From assembly GCA_037176705.1 (NCBI GenBank), contig CM073893.1:14446074-14510073 (forward strand): a stretch of 64,000 nt of DNA, given 5' to 3'. Each line of letters opens with the position of its first letter. Position 1 is the first letter of the stretch. A program made the translations under genes and the position numbers. The DNA comes from Molossus alvarezi (lineage: Eukaryota > Chordata > Mammalia > Chiroptera > Molossidae). The notes under the pieces are model-generated. The model did not search any database and was not told the origin of the DNA. It was given only the letters and a program-made list of their open reading frames with translations. This document shows, piece after piece, positions 21,356-33,781 of the stretch.

Positions 21356-23174
21356 ACTAGTAGAAGAAATAGAAAAAAATATATAACCACACTAAACAAA
21401 AATGGCAATAAATAAGTCCATATCAATAATAACTTTAAATGTAAATGGACTAAACGTTCCAATAAAAAGACATAGAATAGCTGATTGGATAAGAAAACAT
21501 GACTCCTATATATGTTGTTTAAAAGAGATCCACCTCACAACAAAAGACATAGGTGGAAAGTAAAAAAATAAAAAGTAAATCTTTTAAGCACACAAAAAGA
21601 AAAAGCTGGGATAGCAATATTTATATCTGATCAAATAGACTTTAAAATAAAGTCCATAACGAGAGACAAAGAAGGCCACTATATAATATAGAAAAGATCT
21701 ATTCTACAGAAAGATATAACATTGGTAAACATATATGCACCCAACATAGGAACACGAAAATATATTTTAAAACTTCTGGAGAACTTCACAGGAGAAATTG
21801 ACAGCAATACAATTATAGCAGAGGACTTCAACACCCCATTGACATTACTGGATTGATCCTCTAGACAAAAAATTAACAAGGACACAAAGACGCTAATGAT
21901 GTGCTAGATCAAATGGATTTAATAAATATTTACCAAAAACTACACCCCAAAATTGCACAATTCACATTCTTCTCAAGTGCACATGGGACATTCTGAAAGA
22001 TAGACCACATGTTAGAACACAAAGTAAGTCTCGACAAATTCAAGAAGATTGAAATAATTTCAAGCATCTTCTCAGATCACAATGGAATAAAATTAGAACT
22101 TAATTACAACAACAAAAAAAGCACACAAACATTCAAACAATTCAAGGATAAATAGCAAGTTATTAAACAACAAATGAGTTACCAAGAAGATCAAGGAAAA
22201 AATTAAAAACTTCTTGAAAACCAATGAAAATGAATAACAACAACACAAAATTTATGAAACACAGTGAAAGCAGTCCTGAGAGGGAAGTTTATAGCACTAC
22301 AAGTCTACCTCAAGAAACAAGAAAAAATTATAATAGACTATCTAACCTAACAACTTACAGAACTAGAAAGCAAACAAAAAGAAAACCCCAGAGCAAATAG
22401 AAGGAAGGAAATAGTAAGATCAGAGCTAAAATAAATGACATGGAGACCAATAAAACAATTCAAAGGGTCAATGAAACAAAGAACTGGTTCTTTGAAAAGA
22501 TAAACAAGATTGATGGACCCTTAGCTAGAGTCACAAAGAAACAAAGATAGAGAACCTAGATGCACAAAATCAGAAATAAAAGAGAAGAAATAATAACTGA
22601 CACCACAGAAATACAAATGATCATTAATAAATATTATGAAAAATTATACAGCAACAAATTCGACAATCTAAGAGAAATGGACAAATTTTGAGAAACACAG
22701 TCTCCCAAAACTGAACCGAGAAGGGATAGAAAACTTGAACAGAACAATAACAACAAAAGAAATTGAAGATGTAATCAAGATTCTCCCAGCAAACAAAAGC
22801 CAAGGCCCGGATGGCTTCACGGGGAAATTTTACCGAACATTCAAAGAACTAATACCTATTCTCCTCAAACTATTTCAAAAAATTTAAGAAGAAGAAAGAC
22901 TTCCAAACTCATTTTATGAGGCCAGCATAATTCTAATTCCAAAACCCTAAAAAGACACTACAAAAAAAACAACTACAGGCCAATATCCCTGATAAACATA
23001 GATGCCAGAATCCTGAACAACATACTAGCAAATAGAACCCAGCAATACATCAAAAAAATTATTCACCATAACCAAGTGGGATTCATCTCAGGGATGCAAG
23101 GCTGATACAATATTTGCAAATCAATAAATGTGATACACCACATACATAAAATGAAAGATAAAAATCATATGATA

Positions 23175-23434
23175 GCCCTGGCCAGTTTGGCTCAGCGGTT
23201 AGAGCGTCGGCCTGCGGTCTGGAGAGACCTGGGTTCGGTTCCCGCTAAGGGCACGTACTTCGGTTGCAGTTTGTCCCTGGCCCTGGTTGGTTGTGTGGGT
23301 GGCAGCCACTCGATGTGTCCCTTCATGTCGATGTTTTTTTCTCTCTCTCTCCCTTCCTCTCTCTCCCTCCCACTCTATCTGTACAAAAAATGGAAAAATA
23401 TCCTCGGGTGAGGATAAAAAATTAAAATAAATAA
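23175..23434 (+). mobile_element. VES SINE in L1-6 ORF2 (first)
   Basis: A complete VES copy with box A (TTGGCTCAGCGGTTAG) and box B (GGGTTCGGTTCC), CT-rich body, TATCCTCGGGTGAGGAT motif and A-rich tail. The TSD is AAAAATCATATGATA at 23160-23174 and 23435-23449. Confidence 0.95.
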
Positions 23435-23916
23435 AAAAATCATATGATAATATCAATAGATGCTGATAAAGCATTTAACAAAATGTAGCACCCATTTCTG
23501 ATAAAAACACTCAGCAATCTGGGAATACAGGTATCATATCTCAACATAATAAAGGCCATATATGAAAGACCCACAGCCAACATCATACTCAATGGGCAAA
23601 AGCTAACAGCATTTTCTTTAAGAACTGGAACAAAACAAGGATGCCCACTTTCACCATTCTTACTTAACATAGTACTGGAAGTCTTAGCCACAGCAATCAG
23701 ACATGAAGAAAAAATAAAAGGGATCCAAATAGGAAAGGAGGAAGTGAAATGGTCATTATTCACAGATGACATGATACTATACACAGAAAACCCCAAAGAC
23801 TCCAACAAAAATCTACTAGACTTAATATGAATTTGGCAAAGTAGCAGATACAAAATGAATGTCAAGAAATCGACAGCATTCTTGTACACCAATGATGAAC
23901 TCACAAAAAGAGAAAC

Positions 23917-23978
23917 TAAAAAAAAAAACAAAACAAAACAAAAAACAAAAAACAAAAAAAAAAACACACACAAAAAAA
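23917..23978 (+). repeat. A-rich simple repeat with AAAAC and CA units
   Basis: An expansion of the A-run after 'agagaaactaaa' in L1-6 ORF2. The same A-run is also expanded, to about 14 A, in L1-2, where it became the L1-3 insertion site. Confidence 0.85.
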
Positions 23979-24521
23979 CCTCTCATTTACCATCATAGCA
24001 AAAAATTAAGATTCCTAGGTATAAACTTAACCAAAAAAATAAAGTACCTACTTGCAGAAAACTACAGGTCATTGAAAAAAGAAATAGAGGAAGATATTAA
24101 AAAGTGTAAGCACATACCTGGTTCATGGATTGGAAGAATCAACATCATTAAAATGGCCATACTACCCAAAGCAATCTATAGATTCAATGCAGTCTCCATC
24201 AAAATACCAAAGACACACTTCACAGAACTAAAACAAATACTATAAAAGTACATATGGAACCAAAAAAAGACCTTGATTAGCCACACCAATCTTGAAAAAT
24301 AAAGAACAAAGTTAGAGGAATTACATTACCAGATTTCAGGTTATACTACGAAGCCACTGTAATCAAAACAGCCTGGTACTGGCACAAGAACAGGCAGATA
24401 GATCAATGGAATAAAATAGAGAACCCAGAAATTGACCCAACCATATACCCAATTAATATTTTACAAAGGTTGCAAGAGCATACAGTGGAGTAAAGGCAGC
24501 CTCTTTAAAAATGGTGTTGGG

Positions 24522-24783
24522 CCCTGGCTGGTTTGGCTCAGCGGTTAGAGTATCAGCCTGCGGTCCCGAGAGACCCGGGTTCGGTTCCCGCTAAGGGCAC
24601 GTACCTCGGTTGCGGTTTGTCCCCGGCCCTGGTCGGTTGTGCGGGTGGAGCCACTCGATGTGTCCCTTTCACATCGATGTTTCTCTCTCTCTCTCTCTTC
24701 CTCTCTCTCCCTCCTACTCTACCTGAACCAAAAAAAAAAAAAAAAAAATGTCCTCGGGTGAGGATAAAAAAAAAAAAAAAAAG
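24522..24783 (+). mobile_element. VES SINE in L1-6 ORF2 (second)
   Basis: The head is CCCTGGCTGGTTTGGCTCAG with box B GGGTTCGGTTCC, a long CT tract, two A-runs and TGTCCTCGGGTGAGGAT. The TSD is TTAAAAATGGTGTTGGG at 24505-24521 and 24784-24800. Few differences from the other VES copies suggest a fairly recent insertion. Confidence 0.95.
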
Positions 24784-26089
24784 TTAAAAATGGTGTTGGG
24801 AAAATTGGACAGCTACATACAAAAAAAATTAAACTAGACCATTAACTTACCCTATACACAAGAATAAACTCAAAATGGATAAAAGACTTAAATGTGACTC
24901 ATGAATTTATCAAAATCCTAGAAGAAAATGTAGGCAACAACATTTCAGACATCATACACAGCGGCATTTTTACTGTTACATCACCTAAGGCAACAGAAAC
25001 AAAGGAGAAAATGAATACACGGGACTACATCAAACTCAAAAGCTTCTGCACAGAAAAAGAAAGAACCACCAAAATGGAAAGGCAACCTCCTGTATGGGAG
25101 AGCATAATTGCCAATGACACATCAGGTAAGGGGTTAATTTCCAATATATATAGAGAGAGCTCATACAGCTTAACAAAAGGAAGATAAAGAACCCAATTAA
25201 AAAATGGGCAGAGGAACTAAATAGACACCTCTCCAAATAGGACCTACAAATGGCTAAGAGACATGAAGAAATGCTCAACATCACTAATCATCAGAGAGAT
25301 GCAAATTAAAACAACAATGAGTTATCACCTCACACCTGTCAGAATGGCCACCATCAACAAATCATCAAACAAGTGTTGGTGAGGGAGTGAAGAAAAGGGG
25401 ACTCTAGTACATTTCTGGTGAGAATGCAGACTGGTGCAGCCACTATGGAAAACAATATGGTGTTACCTCAAAAAATTAAAAATTGAACTTCCATTTGACC
25501 CAGTGAACCCATTTCTAGGACTATACCCTAAGAAGCCTGAAACACCAATTAGAAAGAATATATGTACCCTCATGTTTATAGCAGCACTATTTATAATAGC
25601 TAAGATCTGGAAACAGCCCTAATGTCCATCAGTAGACAAATGGATAAAAAAAAATATATATGGTACATATTCACAATGGAATTCTATGCAGCTGTAAGAA
25701 AGAAAGACCTCTTATCCTTTGAGACGACATGGAGGGATCTTGAGAGTATTATCCTAAGTGAAACAAGCCAAGCAAAGAAAGCAAATATCACATGATCTCA
25801 CTTATTTGTGGAATATAATGAACATAACAGTTTGAGAAATGGAGTAGTTTCAGAGACATGGAAGTGGGGTGCAGACTGACAATCCCCAGAAGAGGGGGTT
25901 GGGGGAGAGGTAAACCACAGAATTGATATGTATGTATGCACAAACAATGCACATATACGACAAAGCTGGGGACAGGGCAGGGAGGGAGAGGGAGGGGGTA
26001 TCTGTGGGGAGAAAAGGAGAAACCTCTGTAACAAAAATAAATTAATTTTAAAAAATGATTTTTATAAATGAAAGAAAACAAAATATTTT

Positions 26090-26932
26090 TGATGAACCCA
26101 GATGCCAAAATTCTTAACAAAATATTAGCAAATTGGATCCAGCAATACATTCAAAAAATTATTCACCATGACCAAGTGGGATTCATCCCAGGGATGCAAG
26201 GATGGTACAATATTTGCAAATCAATAAATGTAATATACCACATACATAAAATGAAAGATAAAAACCATATGATCATATCAATAGATGATAAAAAAGCATT
26301 TGATGAAATCCAGCACCCATTTCTGATAAAAACGTTCAGCTATGTAGGAATAGAGGGATCATATCTCAACATAATAAAGGCCACATATAAAAAAACCCAC
26401 AGCCAACATTATACTCAATGAGCAAAAACTAAAAGCATTTTCCTTAAGAATGGGAATAAGACAGAGATGTCCATTTTCACCACTCTTATTTAACATAGTA
26501 CTGGAAGTCTTAGCCACAACAATCAGACATGAAGAAAAAATAAAAAGTATCCAGATTGGAAAGGAGGAAATAAAACTGTCATTATTTGCAGATGACATAA
26601 AGTGTACATGAAAAATCCTAAAGACTCCATCAAAAATTTACTAGATTTAATAAATAAATTTTGCAAAGTAGCAGGATACAAAATTAACATCAAGAAATTG
26701 ACTGCAGTCTTGTACACCAATGATGAACTTGCAGAAAGAGAAACAAAAAACAATCTTATTTACCATTTTGGCAAAAAAATTAAGATAGCTAGGAATAAAC
26801 TTAACCAAAGAATGTACTGACCTATTTGCAGAAAACTACAGGACACTGAAAAAAAAAATTGAGGAAGGTGTAAAAAAGTGGAAGCATATACCTTGTTCAT
26901 GAATTGGAAGAATTAATATAATTAAAATGTCC
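26090..26932 (+). mobile_element. L1-7: old L1 RT fragment
   Basis: A 5'-truncated L1 ORF2 piece starts at 'gatgaacccagatgcc' and includes the RT palm (TRQGCPLSP equivalent damaged to [13 protein letters not shown] followed by a deletion). It stops at 'attaaaatgtcca' where L1-8 starts. Broken frames at 26068-26421 and 26602-26820. The rest of this copy is not found after L1-8. Confidence 0.82.
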
Positions 26933-28421
26933 AGGGGAAGGTGGTGGTAGGCAAGACTGAAGAAAGGGTGAGTGTGTGAGTGTGAGAGAGAGAGAGTGTG
27001 AGTGAATGTGAGTGTGGACAAGCAGTGCAGAGACACGGGGAAGAAGGTTCCTGTGCTGTCGATGGAAAGCAGTTGGCTACCGCTGTAGGAGGCCCGTCAG
27101 CGAACTTGCCCTGCACAGCCAGAGGCCTTCTCATTTTGGAAGATCCTGGTTCTTTCCTGGAATGAGTAAATAGGGAGCAGCTAAGGCCAAGCAATCTGAG
27201 TCCACCAGAGCGCCTTGCACCATTGGTCCAGTGGTCTCAGCTGTGTTAACACAGTCAGCACACATTAGCAGCGCTATTGAGGTGCCTGCTGCAGTAGTTT
27301 GGCCGGAGTCAAAGCCCCACCCCCAACAACAGTGGTGGCTCAACAGGGCCCACGGTGGCTCACCCAGGCCTGCAGGGGATTGCCCAGGCCCATGATGTCA
27401 CTAGCACCAGCTTGGGAGCCTGCACCTCCCCCTACAGTAACAGTGATTGGGCAGAAGTAGAGCCTCACCCCCAACATGCATTAGAAGCTCAGATTAGCAG
27501 CTGAAACCCATCTCCAACAGCATCAGTAAAGGCTGATCAGGAGCGGTGCCTCACCCCAAGCAGCAGGGCTAGGTCAGCTGAGACCTGCCCCTGACAACTG
27601 CAGAAGCAGAGTTGGAGTAGAGCCCTTCCACCCAGTAGCAGCAAAGTCCCAGGTGCGAAGCATCTCCAGCCCCAAACAGCAGTAAAGGATTGTGACCTGA
27701 GAGGACACACTAGCAACAGCAGCAGCAGAAGTGTGAACCAGGAGGTGACACTCTCCCCCAGCAGTGACTGATCAGAAGCTGAGGCCCACCAGGCAGCAGG
27801 GTACTGCAATAGCACACCAGGGAGACCCTTGCACCCCAGCAGCATATGAGAGAGACCCAAGAACCCCAGCAGGGTACCAGAGGAACCCATAAACACCAGC
27901 AGAAAACCAGTGGAACCCACAACCCCAGCAGTGTACCAACAAGACCCACAAACTCCAACAGCACACCAGCTGGACCCATGCACCCCAGAAGCATACCAGA
28001 GGAACCCACAAACTTCAGTAGTGCGCTAGTGGAACTCATGCACTCCAACAACATACTAATGAAACCCCACACATCCCAGCAACATACTAGTGGATCCACA
28101 CACCCCAGAAGTTCACCAGTGGGACCCATGCACCCCAGGTGGAAGCAGCACATATCAGCAGCTGAGATCCATCCCCAGAAGCATCAGCAGAAGCTGAACA
28201 GGAGCAGTGCCCCAGCCCAAGCAGCAGCAAGTCTCAGGGAACTGAGACCTGCACACAGACCAATGCCAGCTGCCAGATGTCAATCCTCCATTACCCACAG
28301 CAGGCAACAGGTGCCATACACCAAAACAGGCTTGGAGGCATAGCAGCCTTAGTTGATACATACTGACCTGCTTGCAAATTCCAACATCACTCACCGGGCT
28401 TAGAACTACCAGATTGCTAAA
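26933..28421 (+). promoter_or_regulatory. L1-8 5' UTR (alternative leader type)
   Basis: A GC-richer leader with GAGTGTGTGAGTGTGAGAGA near the start, many CAGCAG-type motifs and a 30-bp repeat array (27811-28139). Related sequence is found at 36953-37400 and inverted at 52640-53480. It has no resemblance to the 830-bp leader of L1-3 beyond the last bases before ORF1 (GCTAAAATGGTGAGAC). Confidence 0.75.
27811..28139 (+). repeat. 30-bp minisatellite, about 11 units
   Basis: Units begin at 27811, 27841, 27871, 27901, 27930, 27960, 27990, 28020, 28050, 28081 and 28109. Most are exactly 30 bp, a few are 28-31. The common pattern is AGCATACCAGNGGAACCCA followed by NNCACCCCAGC. Because 30 is a multiple of three, several frames stay open through the array on the minus strand; these are by-products. 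Confidence 0.93.
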
Positions 28422-29326
28422 ATGGTGAGACAAAAAAAAACACCCAAATGAAAAAAAAAGGAATCACCAGAAAAAGAACTACAGAAACTAGAAGAAAGCA
28501 ACTTGTCAGATAAAGAATTCAAAGTAATGATTATAAGGGTGCCAAACAATTTGGTGAAAACTACAAGCAACTTAATAAAAATTATGAAGAGCTCACTGGG
28601 AACTACTTCAGTTTTAAAAAAGAGGTAGAAACTATGCATAAAAATCAAGATGCTATGTTATGAAGAATTCCTTAGAAGGGTTCAATAGTAGATTAGAAGA
28701 AGCTGACGATGGAATCAGTGACTTAGAAGACAAGGTAGAAAAAAAAAAACCAAACACCCAAATAGAGCAGCAAATGGGGGGAAAATTAAAAAGCAGGAAG
28801 AGAGTTTAAGAAAGCTGTGGGACAATACAAAACGTAACAACATTCACATTATAGGTGTTCTAGAAGTACAAAAATCAGAGAAAGAAATCAAGAACCTGTT
28901 TGAAGAAATAATGACAGAAAACTTTCCTAAACTGGTGAAGGAAAAAGTCAACACAAGGCCAGGAAACACAGAGAGTCCCAAGCAAGATGAACCTAAAAGA
29001 TCCACAGCTAGACACCATAATAAAAATGGCAAACATTAAAGACAAAGAAAGAATCCTAAAGGAAGAAAGAGAAAGACAGAAAGTAACCTACAAGAAAGCT
29101 CCCATTAAACTGACAGATGATTTCTCAATAGAAACAGAGCAGGCCAGAAGAAAATGACATAAAGTGTACAAAGTAATGCAAGGCAAGGGTCTGAATTAAA
29201 TACTATCAGCTAGGTTATCATTCAAAATTAAAAGAGAAACAAAAAGTTTCACAGGTGAAAAAAAAAGCTAAAGGAATTTACCACCACCAAACCAGCACTG
29301 CAGGAAATGTTGCAGGGACTATTTTA
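28422..29326 (+). pseudogene. ORF1: L1 ORF1, decayed
   Basis: It starts ATGGTGAGACAAAAAAAA at 28422. Remnants of the coiled coil ('gattagaagaagctgacgatgg'), the RRM-like start ('acattcacattataggtgtt') and the C-terminal domain (GAAAGAATCCTAAAGGAAGA) are visible, separated by frameshifts and stops. A stop codon is at 29324-29326. It is not functional. Confidence 0.82.
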
Positions 29327-29381
29327 AGGAAAAAAAAAAAAAAAAGACAGAGAGAAACAGGAACACAGGCATAAAATAAAA

Positions 29382-32300
29382 ATGGAAACTAATAACTACC
29401 TATCAATAATAACCTTAAATGTAAATGGCTTAAATGCTCCAATCAATAAACATAGGGTAGCTGATTGGATAAGAAAACACGACCCATATACATACTGTCT
29501 ACAAGAGAGTGACCTCACAACAAAAGACTCACATGGAATGAAAGTGAAAGGATGAAAAATTTTTTCAAGCAGATGGAAATGAAAAAAAGTCTGGTGTAGC
29601 AATATTTATATCTGACAAGATAGCCTTCAAAATAAGGGCCATAATAAAAGACAAAAAAAGTCACTACATAATACTAAAAAAATCAATCCAACATGAGGAT
29701 ATAACCCTGGTAGACATATATACACCAAATATGGGAGCAACAAAATATATTAAAAGACTTCTGGAATACAAGGGAGAGGTTAATAGCAATAGGATCATAG
29801 TGGATGACTTTAACACCCCACTAACACCACTAAATAGATCTTCCAGACAAAAATTTAACAAGGACATACAGTTTTTAAAAGATGACCTAGATCAGTTGGA
29901 CTTAATTAATATTTACAGAACAATTCACCCCAAAGCTTCAGAATATACATTCTTCTCAAGTACACATGAGACATTCTTAAAGATAAACCATATGTTGAGG
30001 CACAGAGTAAGACTACAAATTCAAAAAGATTAAAATCATATTAAGCATCTTCTCAGATCACAATGGCATGAAACTAGAACTCAATTACAACAAAAACACA
30101 CAAAAACATTCAAACACTTGGAGGCTAAATAGCATGTTATTAAACAACAAATGGGTTACCAACGAGATCAAGGAAGAATTTAAAACTTCCTGGAAACCAA
30201 TGAAAACAAACACACAACACAAAATCTATGGGATGCAGTGAAAGCAGTCCTGAGAGGGAGGTTCATAGCACTACAGGCCTAGCTCAAGAAAAAAGAAAAA
30301 TCTCTAATTGACTCTCTAATTCTACAACTTAAAGAACTAGAAAGCAAACAAAAAGAAAACACCACAGCAAGTGGAAGGAAAGAAATAGTAAAGGTCAGAG
30401 CAGAAATAAATGACATAGAGATTTTAAAAAAAGTTCAATGAAACAAAAAGTTGGTTCTTTGAAAAGATAAACAAGATTAATGGACTTTTAGCCAGACTCA
30501 TCAAGAAAAAAAAAGAGAGGACCCAAATAAACAAAATCAGAAACAAAAAAGGAGAAGTAACAACTGACACCACAGAAATACAAAGGATCATCAAAACATT
30601 TTATAACAATTATACGCCAAATACTTGGACAATCTAGGCAAAATGGACAAATTTCTAAAAACAAACAGTCTTTCAAAACTGTTTTTTGAACCGGGAAGTG
30701 ATAGAAAACTTGAACAGACCAATAACAACAAAGGAAATTGAAGGTGTAATTAAGAAACTCCCAGCAAACAAAAGCCCAGGCCTGAATGGCTTCACAGGGA
30801 AGTTTTACAAACATTCAAAAAGATCTAATATCCACTCTCCTCAAACTATTCCAAAAAATTCAATAAGATGGGCGACTTTCAAACTCATTTTATGAGGCCA
30901 GCATAATTTTAATTCCCAAACCGGATAAAGACACTACCAAAAAAAACCAGACAAACAACAAAAACAACAAAAAAAACAAAACTACAGGCCAATATCCCTG
31001 ATAAACACAGATGCCAAAATCCTTAACAAAATATTAGCAAATCAGATCCAGCAATACATTAAAAAAATTATTCACCATGACCAAGTAGGATTCATCCTAG
31101 AAATGCAAGGGTGGTACAGTATTCACAAATCCATAGATGTGATACACCACATAAACAAAGTGAAAGATAAAAATGATATAATCATAATAGATGCTGAAAA
31201 AGCATTCAACAAAATCTAGCACCCATTTCTGATAAAAACACTTAACAATGTAGAAATGGAGAGATCATATCTCAATATAATAAAGGCAATACATGAAAAA
31301 CCTACAGCCCAAATAATACTCAATAAGCAAAAACTAAAAATATTTTTTTTAAGAACAATAACAAGGCTTTTATTTGACATGGTACTGAAAGTCTTAGCCA
31401 CAGCAGTTTGACATGAAAAAATAAAAAGGATCCACATTGGAAAGAAGGAAGTGAAACTGTCATTATTTGCAGATGACATGATATTGCACATAGAAAACCC
31501 TAAGATTCCATCAAAAAATCTACTAGCCTTAATAAATGATTTTGTCAAAGTAGCAGTATATAATATTAATGTCAAGGAATCTATGACATTCTTATACACC
31601 AATGATGAACTCACAGAAAAAGAAACTAAAAAACAATCCCATTTACCATTATGGGAAAAAAATTAAGACACCTAGGAATAAATTTAATCAAAGAAGTAAA
31701 GAATCTCTTCACAGAAAACTGCAGGTTGTTGAAAAAAGAAATAAAGATATTTTAAAAATGAAAGCATGTGCCATGTTCATGAATTGGAAGGATTAAGATA
31801 ATCAAAATGTCCATACTACCCAAAACTATCTATAGATTCAATGCAATTCTCATCAAAATACCAATGATATACTTCACAGAACTAGAGCAAATACTCCAGT
31901 AGTTTATATGGAACCAAAAAGAACCCAAATAGCCACAGCAATATTGAAAAAAAAAAAAAAAGACAAAGTAGGAAGGATTACAATACCAAATCTCAGGTTA
32001 TAATACAAAGCCACTGTAATCAAAACAACCTGGTACTAGTACAAGAACAGGCAGATAGATGAATGGAACAGAGCAGAGAACCCAGAAATTGACCTAAGAC
32101 AATATGCTCAATTAATATTTGACAAAGGTGGCAACAGCATACAGTGGAGTTGAGACAGCCTCTTTAGACATATGAAGAAATGCTCAACATCACTAATCAT
32201 CAGAGAGATGCAAATTAAAACAACAATGAGGTATCACCTCACACCTGTCAAAATGGCCACCACTAACAAATCATCAAACAAGTATTGGCAAGGTGCAGAG

Positions 32301-32720
32301 AAAAGGGGACTCTAGTACACTGCTGGCGAGAATGCAGACTGGTGCAGCCACTATGGAAAGCAATATGGTGTTACATCATAAAATTAAAAATTAAATTGCC
32401 ATTTGATCCAGTGATCCCACTGGTAGGAATATACCCTAAGAAGCCTGAAATACCAATCAGAAAGAATATATGTACCCCCATGTTTGTAGCAGCACTATTT
32501 ACAATAGCTAAGATCTGGAAACAGCCCAAGTGATCATCAGTAGACGAATGGATCAAAAAGCTGTGGTACATATACACAATGGAGTACTACGCAGCGGTAA
32601 GAAAGAAAGATCTCATATTCTTTGAGACACATGGAGGGATCTGGAGAGTATTACGCTAAGCTAAGTAAGCCAATCAGAGAGACAAATATCACACGATCTC
32701 CCTTATTTGTGGAATATAAT
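29382..32720 (+). pseudogene. ORF2: L1 ORF2, decayed and internally deleted
   Basis: The endonuclease part is readable to about 30030 with GDFNT changed to DDFNT. RT remnants include FADDMILH at about 31470. A deletion at 32164 removes the segment between the RT-distal region and the C-terminal cysteine region, which continues to about 32720. Many frameshifts. Confidence 0.84.
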
Positions 32721-32963
32721 GAACAGAAGAAGCTGATGAATAGATAGACCCAGAGACATAGAAAAGATTCTGGTTCAGACTAACAAACCTCAAAGGAGTG
32801 GGGTGGGGGGAGGGAGGAATGAGATAAACTGAAGAATTTATATGCATGTATGCGTAACCAATGGTCATAGGCAACAATGTTTGGTGGGGCGGGATAAGGA
32901 GGAGAGTGACTGTGGGGAGAGAGGAGAAACATCTGTAACAAAAATAAATTAATAGAAAAAAAG

Positions 32964-33062
32964 GCTGGAGACAAGGGAACCCTAGTGCACTGTTGGCGGG
33001 AATGTAGACTGGTGTAGTCACTGTGGAAAACAGTATGGAGTTTCCTCAAAAAAATTAAAAAT
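32964..33062 (+). mobile_element. L1-9 segment 1: old L1 C-terminal ORF2 piece
   Basis: GGCTGGAGACAAGGGAACCC to CTCAAAAAAATTAAAAAT is an old L1 ORF2 fragment interrupted by L1-10. The 15-bp TSD AAAAAAATTAAAAAT occurs at 33048-33062 and 33782-33796, after which L1-9 continues. Confidence 0.83.
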
Positions 33063-33781
33063 TGAGCTTCAAATTATCAACCAACAAGTGTTGGCGAGGG
33101 TGTGGAGAAAAGGGGACTCTAGTACACTGCTGGTGGGAATGCAGACTGGTGCAGCCACTATGGAAAACAATATGGTGTTACCTCAAAAAATTAAAAATTG
33201 AACTTCCATTTGACCCAGTGATCCCACTTCTAGGAATATACCCTAAGAAGCCTGAAACACCAATCAGAAAGAATATATATACCCCCATGTTCATAGCAGC
33301 ACTATTTACAATAGCTGAGATCTGAAAACAGCCCAAATGTCCATCAGTAGATGAATGGATAAAAAAGCAGTGGTACATATGCACAATGGAGTACTACGCA
33401 GCGGTAAGAAAGAAAGATCTCTTATCCTTTGAGACTACATGGAGGGACCTGGAAAGTATCATCCTACGTGAAACAAGCCAAACGGAGAAAGACAAGTATC
33501 ATATGATCTCACTTATTTGTGGACTATAATGAACACAACTGTCTGAGGAATAGGGTAGTCCCAGAGACGTGGAAGTGGGGTACAGACTGACAATCCCCAG
33601 AAGAGGGGGTGGTGGGGGAGAGATAAACCACAGAACTTGTATGCATGTATGTGTGAACAATGGACATGGACAACAAAGCTGGGGACAGGGCAGGGAGGGA
33701 GAGGGAGGGGGGAATCAGTGGGGGGAAAAGGAGAAACATCTGTAATAAAAATTCATTAATAAAAAAAATATTTTACAATAA
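33063..33781 (+). mobile_element. L1-10: young 5'-truncated L1 3' end inside L1-9
   Basis: About 720 bp: the end of ORF2 with the intact cysteine cluster ([18 protein letters not shown], from 33086), a TGA in place of TGG at about 33323, a 3' UTR with G-runs and an A-rich tail to 33781. The first bases (33063-33078) do not match L1, as often seen at 5' truncation points. It is flanked by a 15-bp TSD and is less diverged than L1-9 around it. Confidence 0.88.

Larger units (their letters stand above)
21402..25818 (+). pseudogene. ORF2: L1 ORF2, heavily decayed and SINE-interrupted
   Basis: From the ATG at 21402 the order of endonuclease, Z, RT and C-terminal regions is readable in broken frames. 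Examples are the catalytic 'acttcaacacccc' (GDFNT became EDFNT), the RT active site altered to FTDD at about 23758, and a damaged C-terminal cysteine region near 25370. Two SINEs (23175-23434, 24522-24783) split it. An A/CA-rich expansion lies at about 23917-23978. It is clearly non-functional. Confidence 0.87.
19389..26048 (+). mobile_element. L1-6: old full-length L1 carrying three VES SINEs
   Basis: A 5' UTR from GAGGATTCCAAAATGGTGGC (19389), ORF1 from 20504, ORF2 from 21402 to about 25818, a 3' UTR and an A-rich tail to about 26048. All three coding segments are full of indels and stops, so the element is old. Three VES SINEs are inserted at 20143, 23175 and 24522, each with its own TSD; after removing them the L1 is continuous. 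Its leader start differs from the young AAAAATGGCGGCGG type. Confidence 0.9.
26933..32960 (+). mobile_element. L1-8: old L1 with long 5' UTR and internal deletion
   Basis: A 5' UTR of about 1.49 kb (26933-28421), of a different type from L1-3 or L1-6, contains a 30-bp tandem array. ORF1 lies at 28422-29326, ORF2 at 29382 to about 32720, with a 3' UTR and A-tail to 32960. ORF2 lacks a few hundred bases: 'gacagcctcttt' at 32153-32164 is followed directly by 'agacatatgaag', whereas L1-3 has these about 480 bp apart. All frames are broken. Confidence 0.87.

Noticed and set aside
27811..28139. CRISPR-like array
   Set aside because: The units are contiguous without unique spacers and lie in a mammalian L1 leader; it is a minisatellite.
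27710..28153. Minus-strand 148-codon frame rich in G, C, L and W with a 10-residue period
   Set aside because: It lies on the 30-bp tandem array (a multiple of three, so frames stay open) in an L1 leader; no start context or domain supports a protein.
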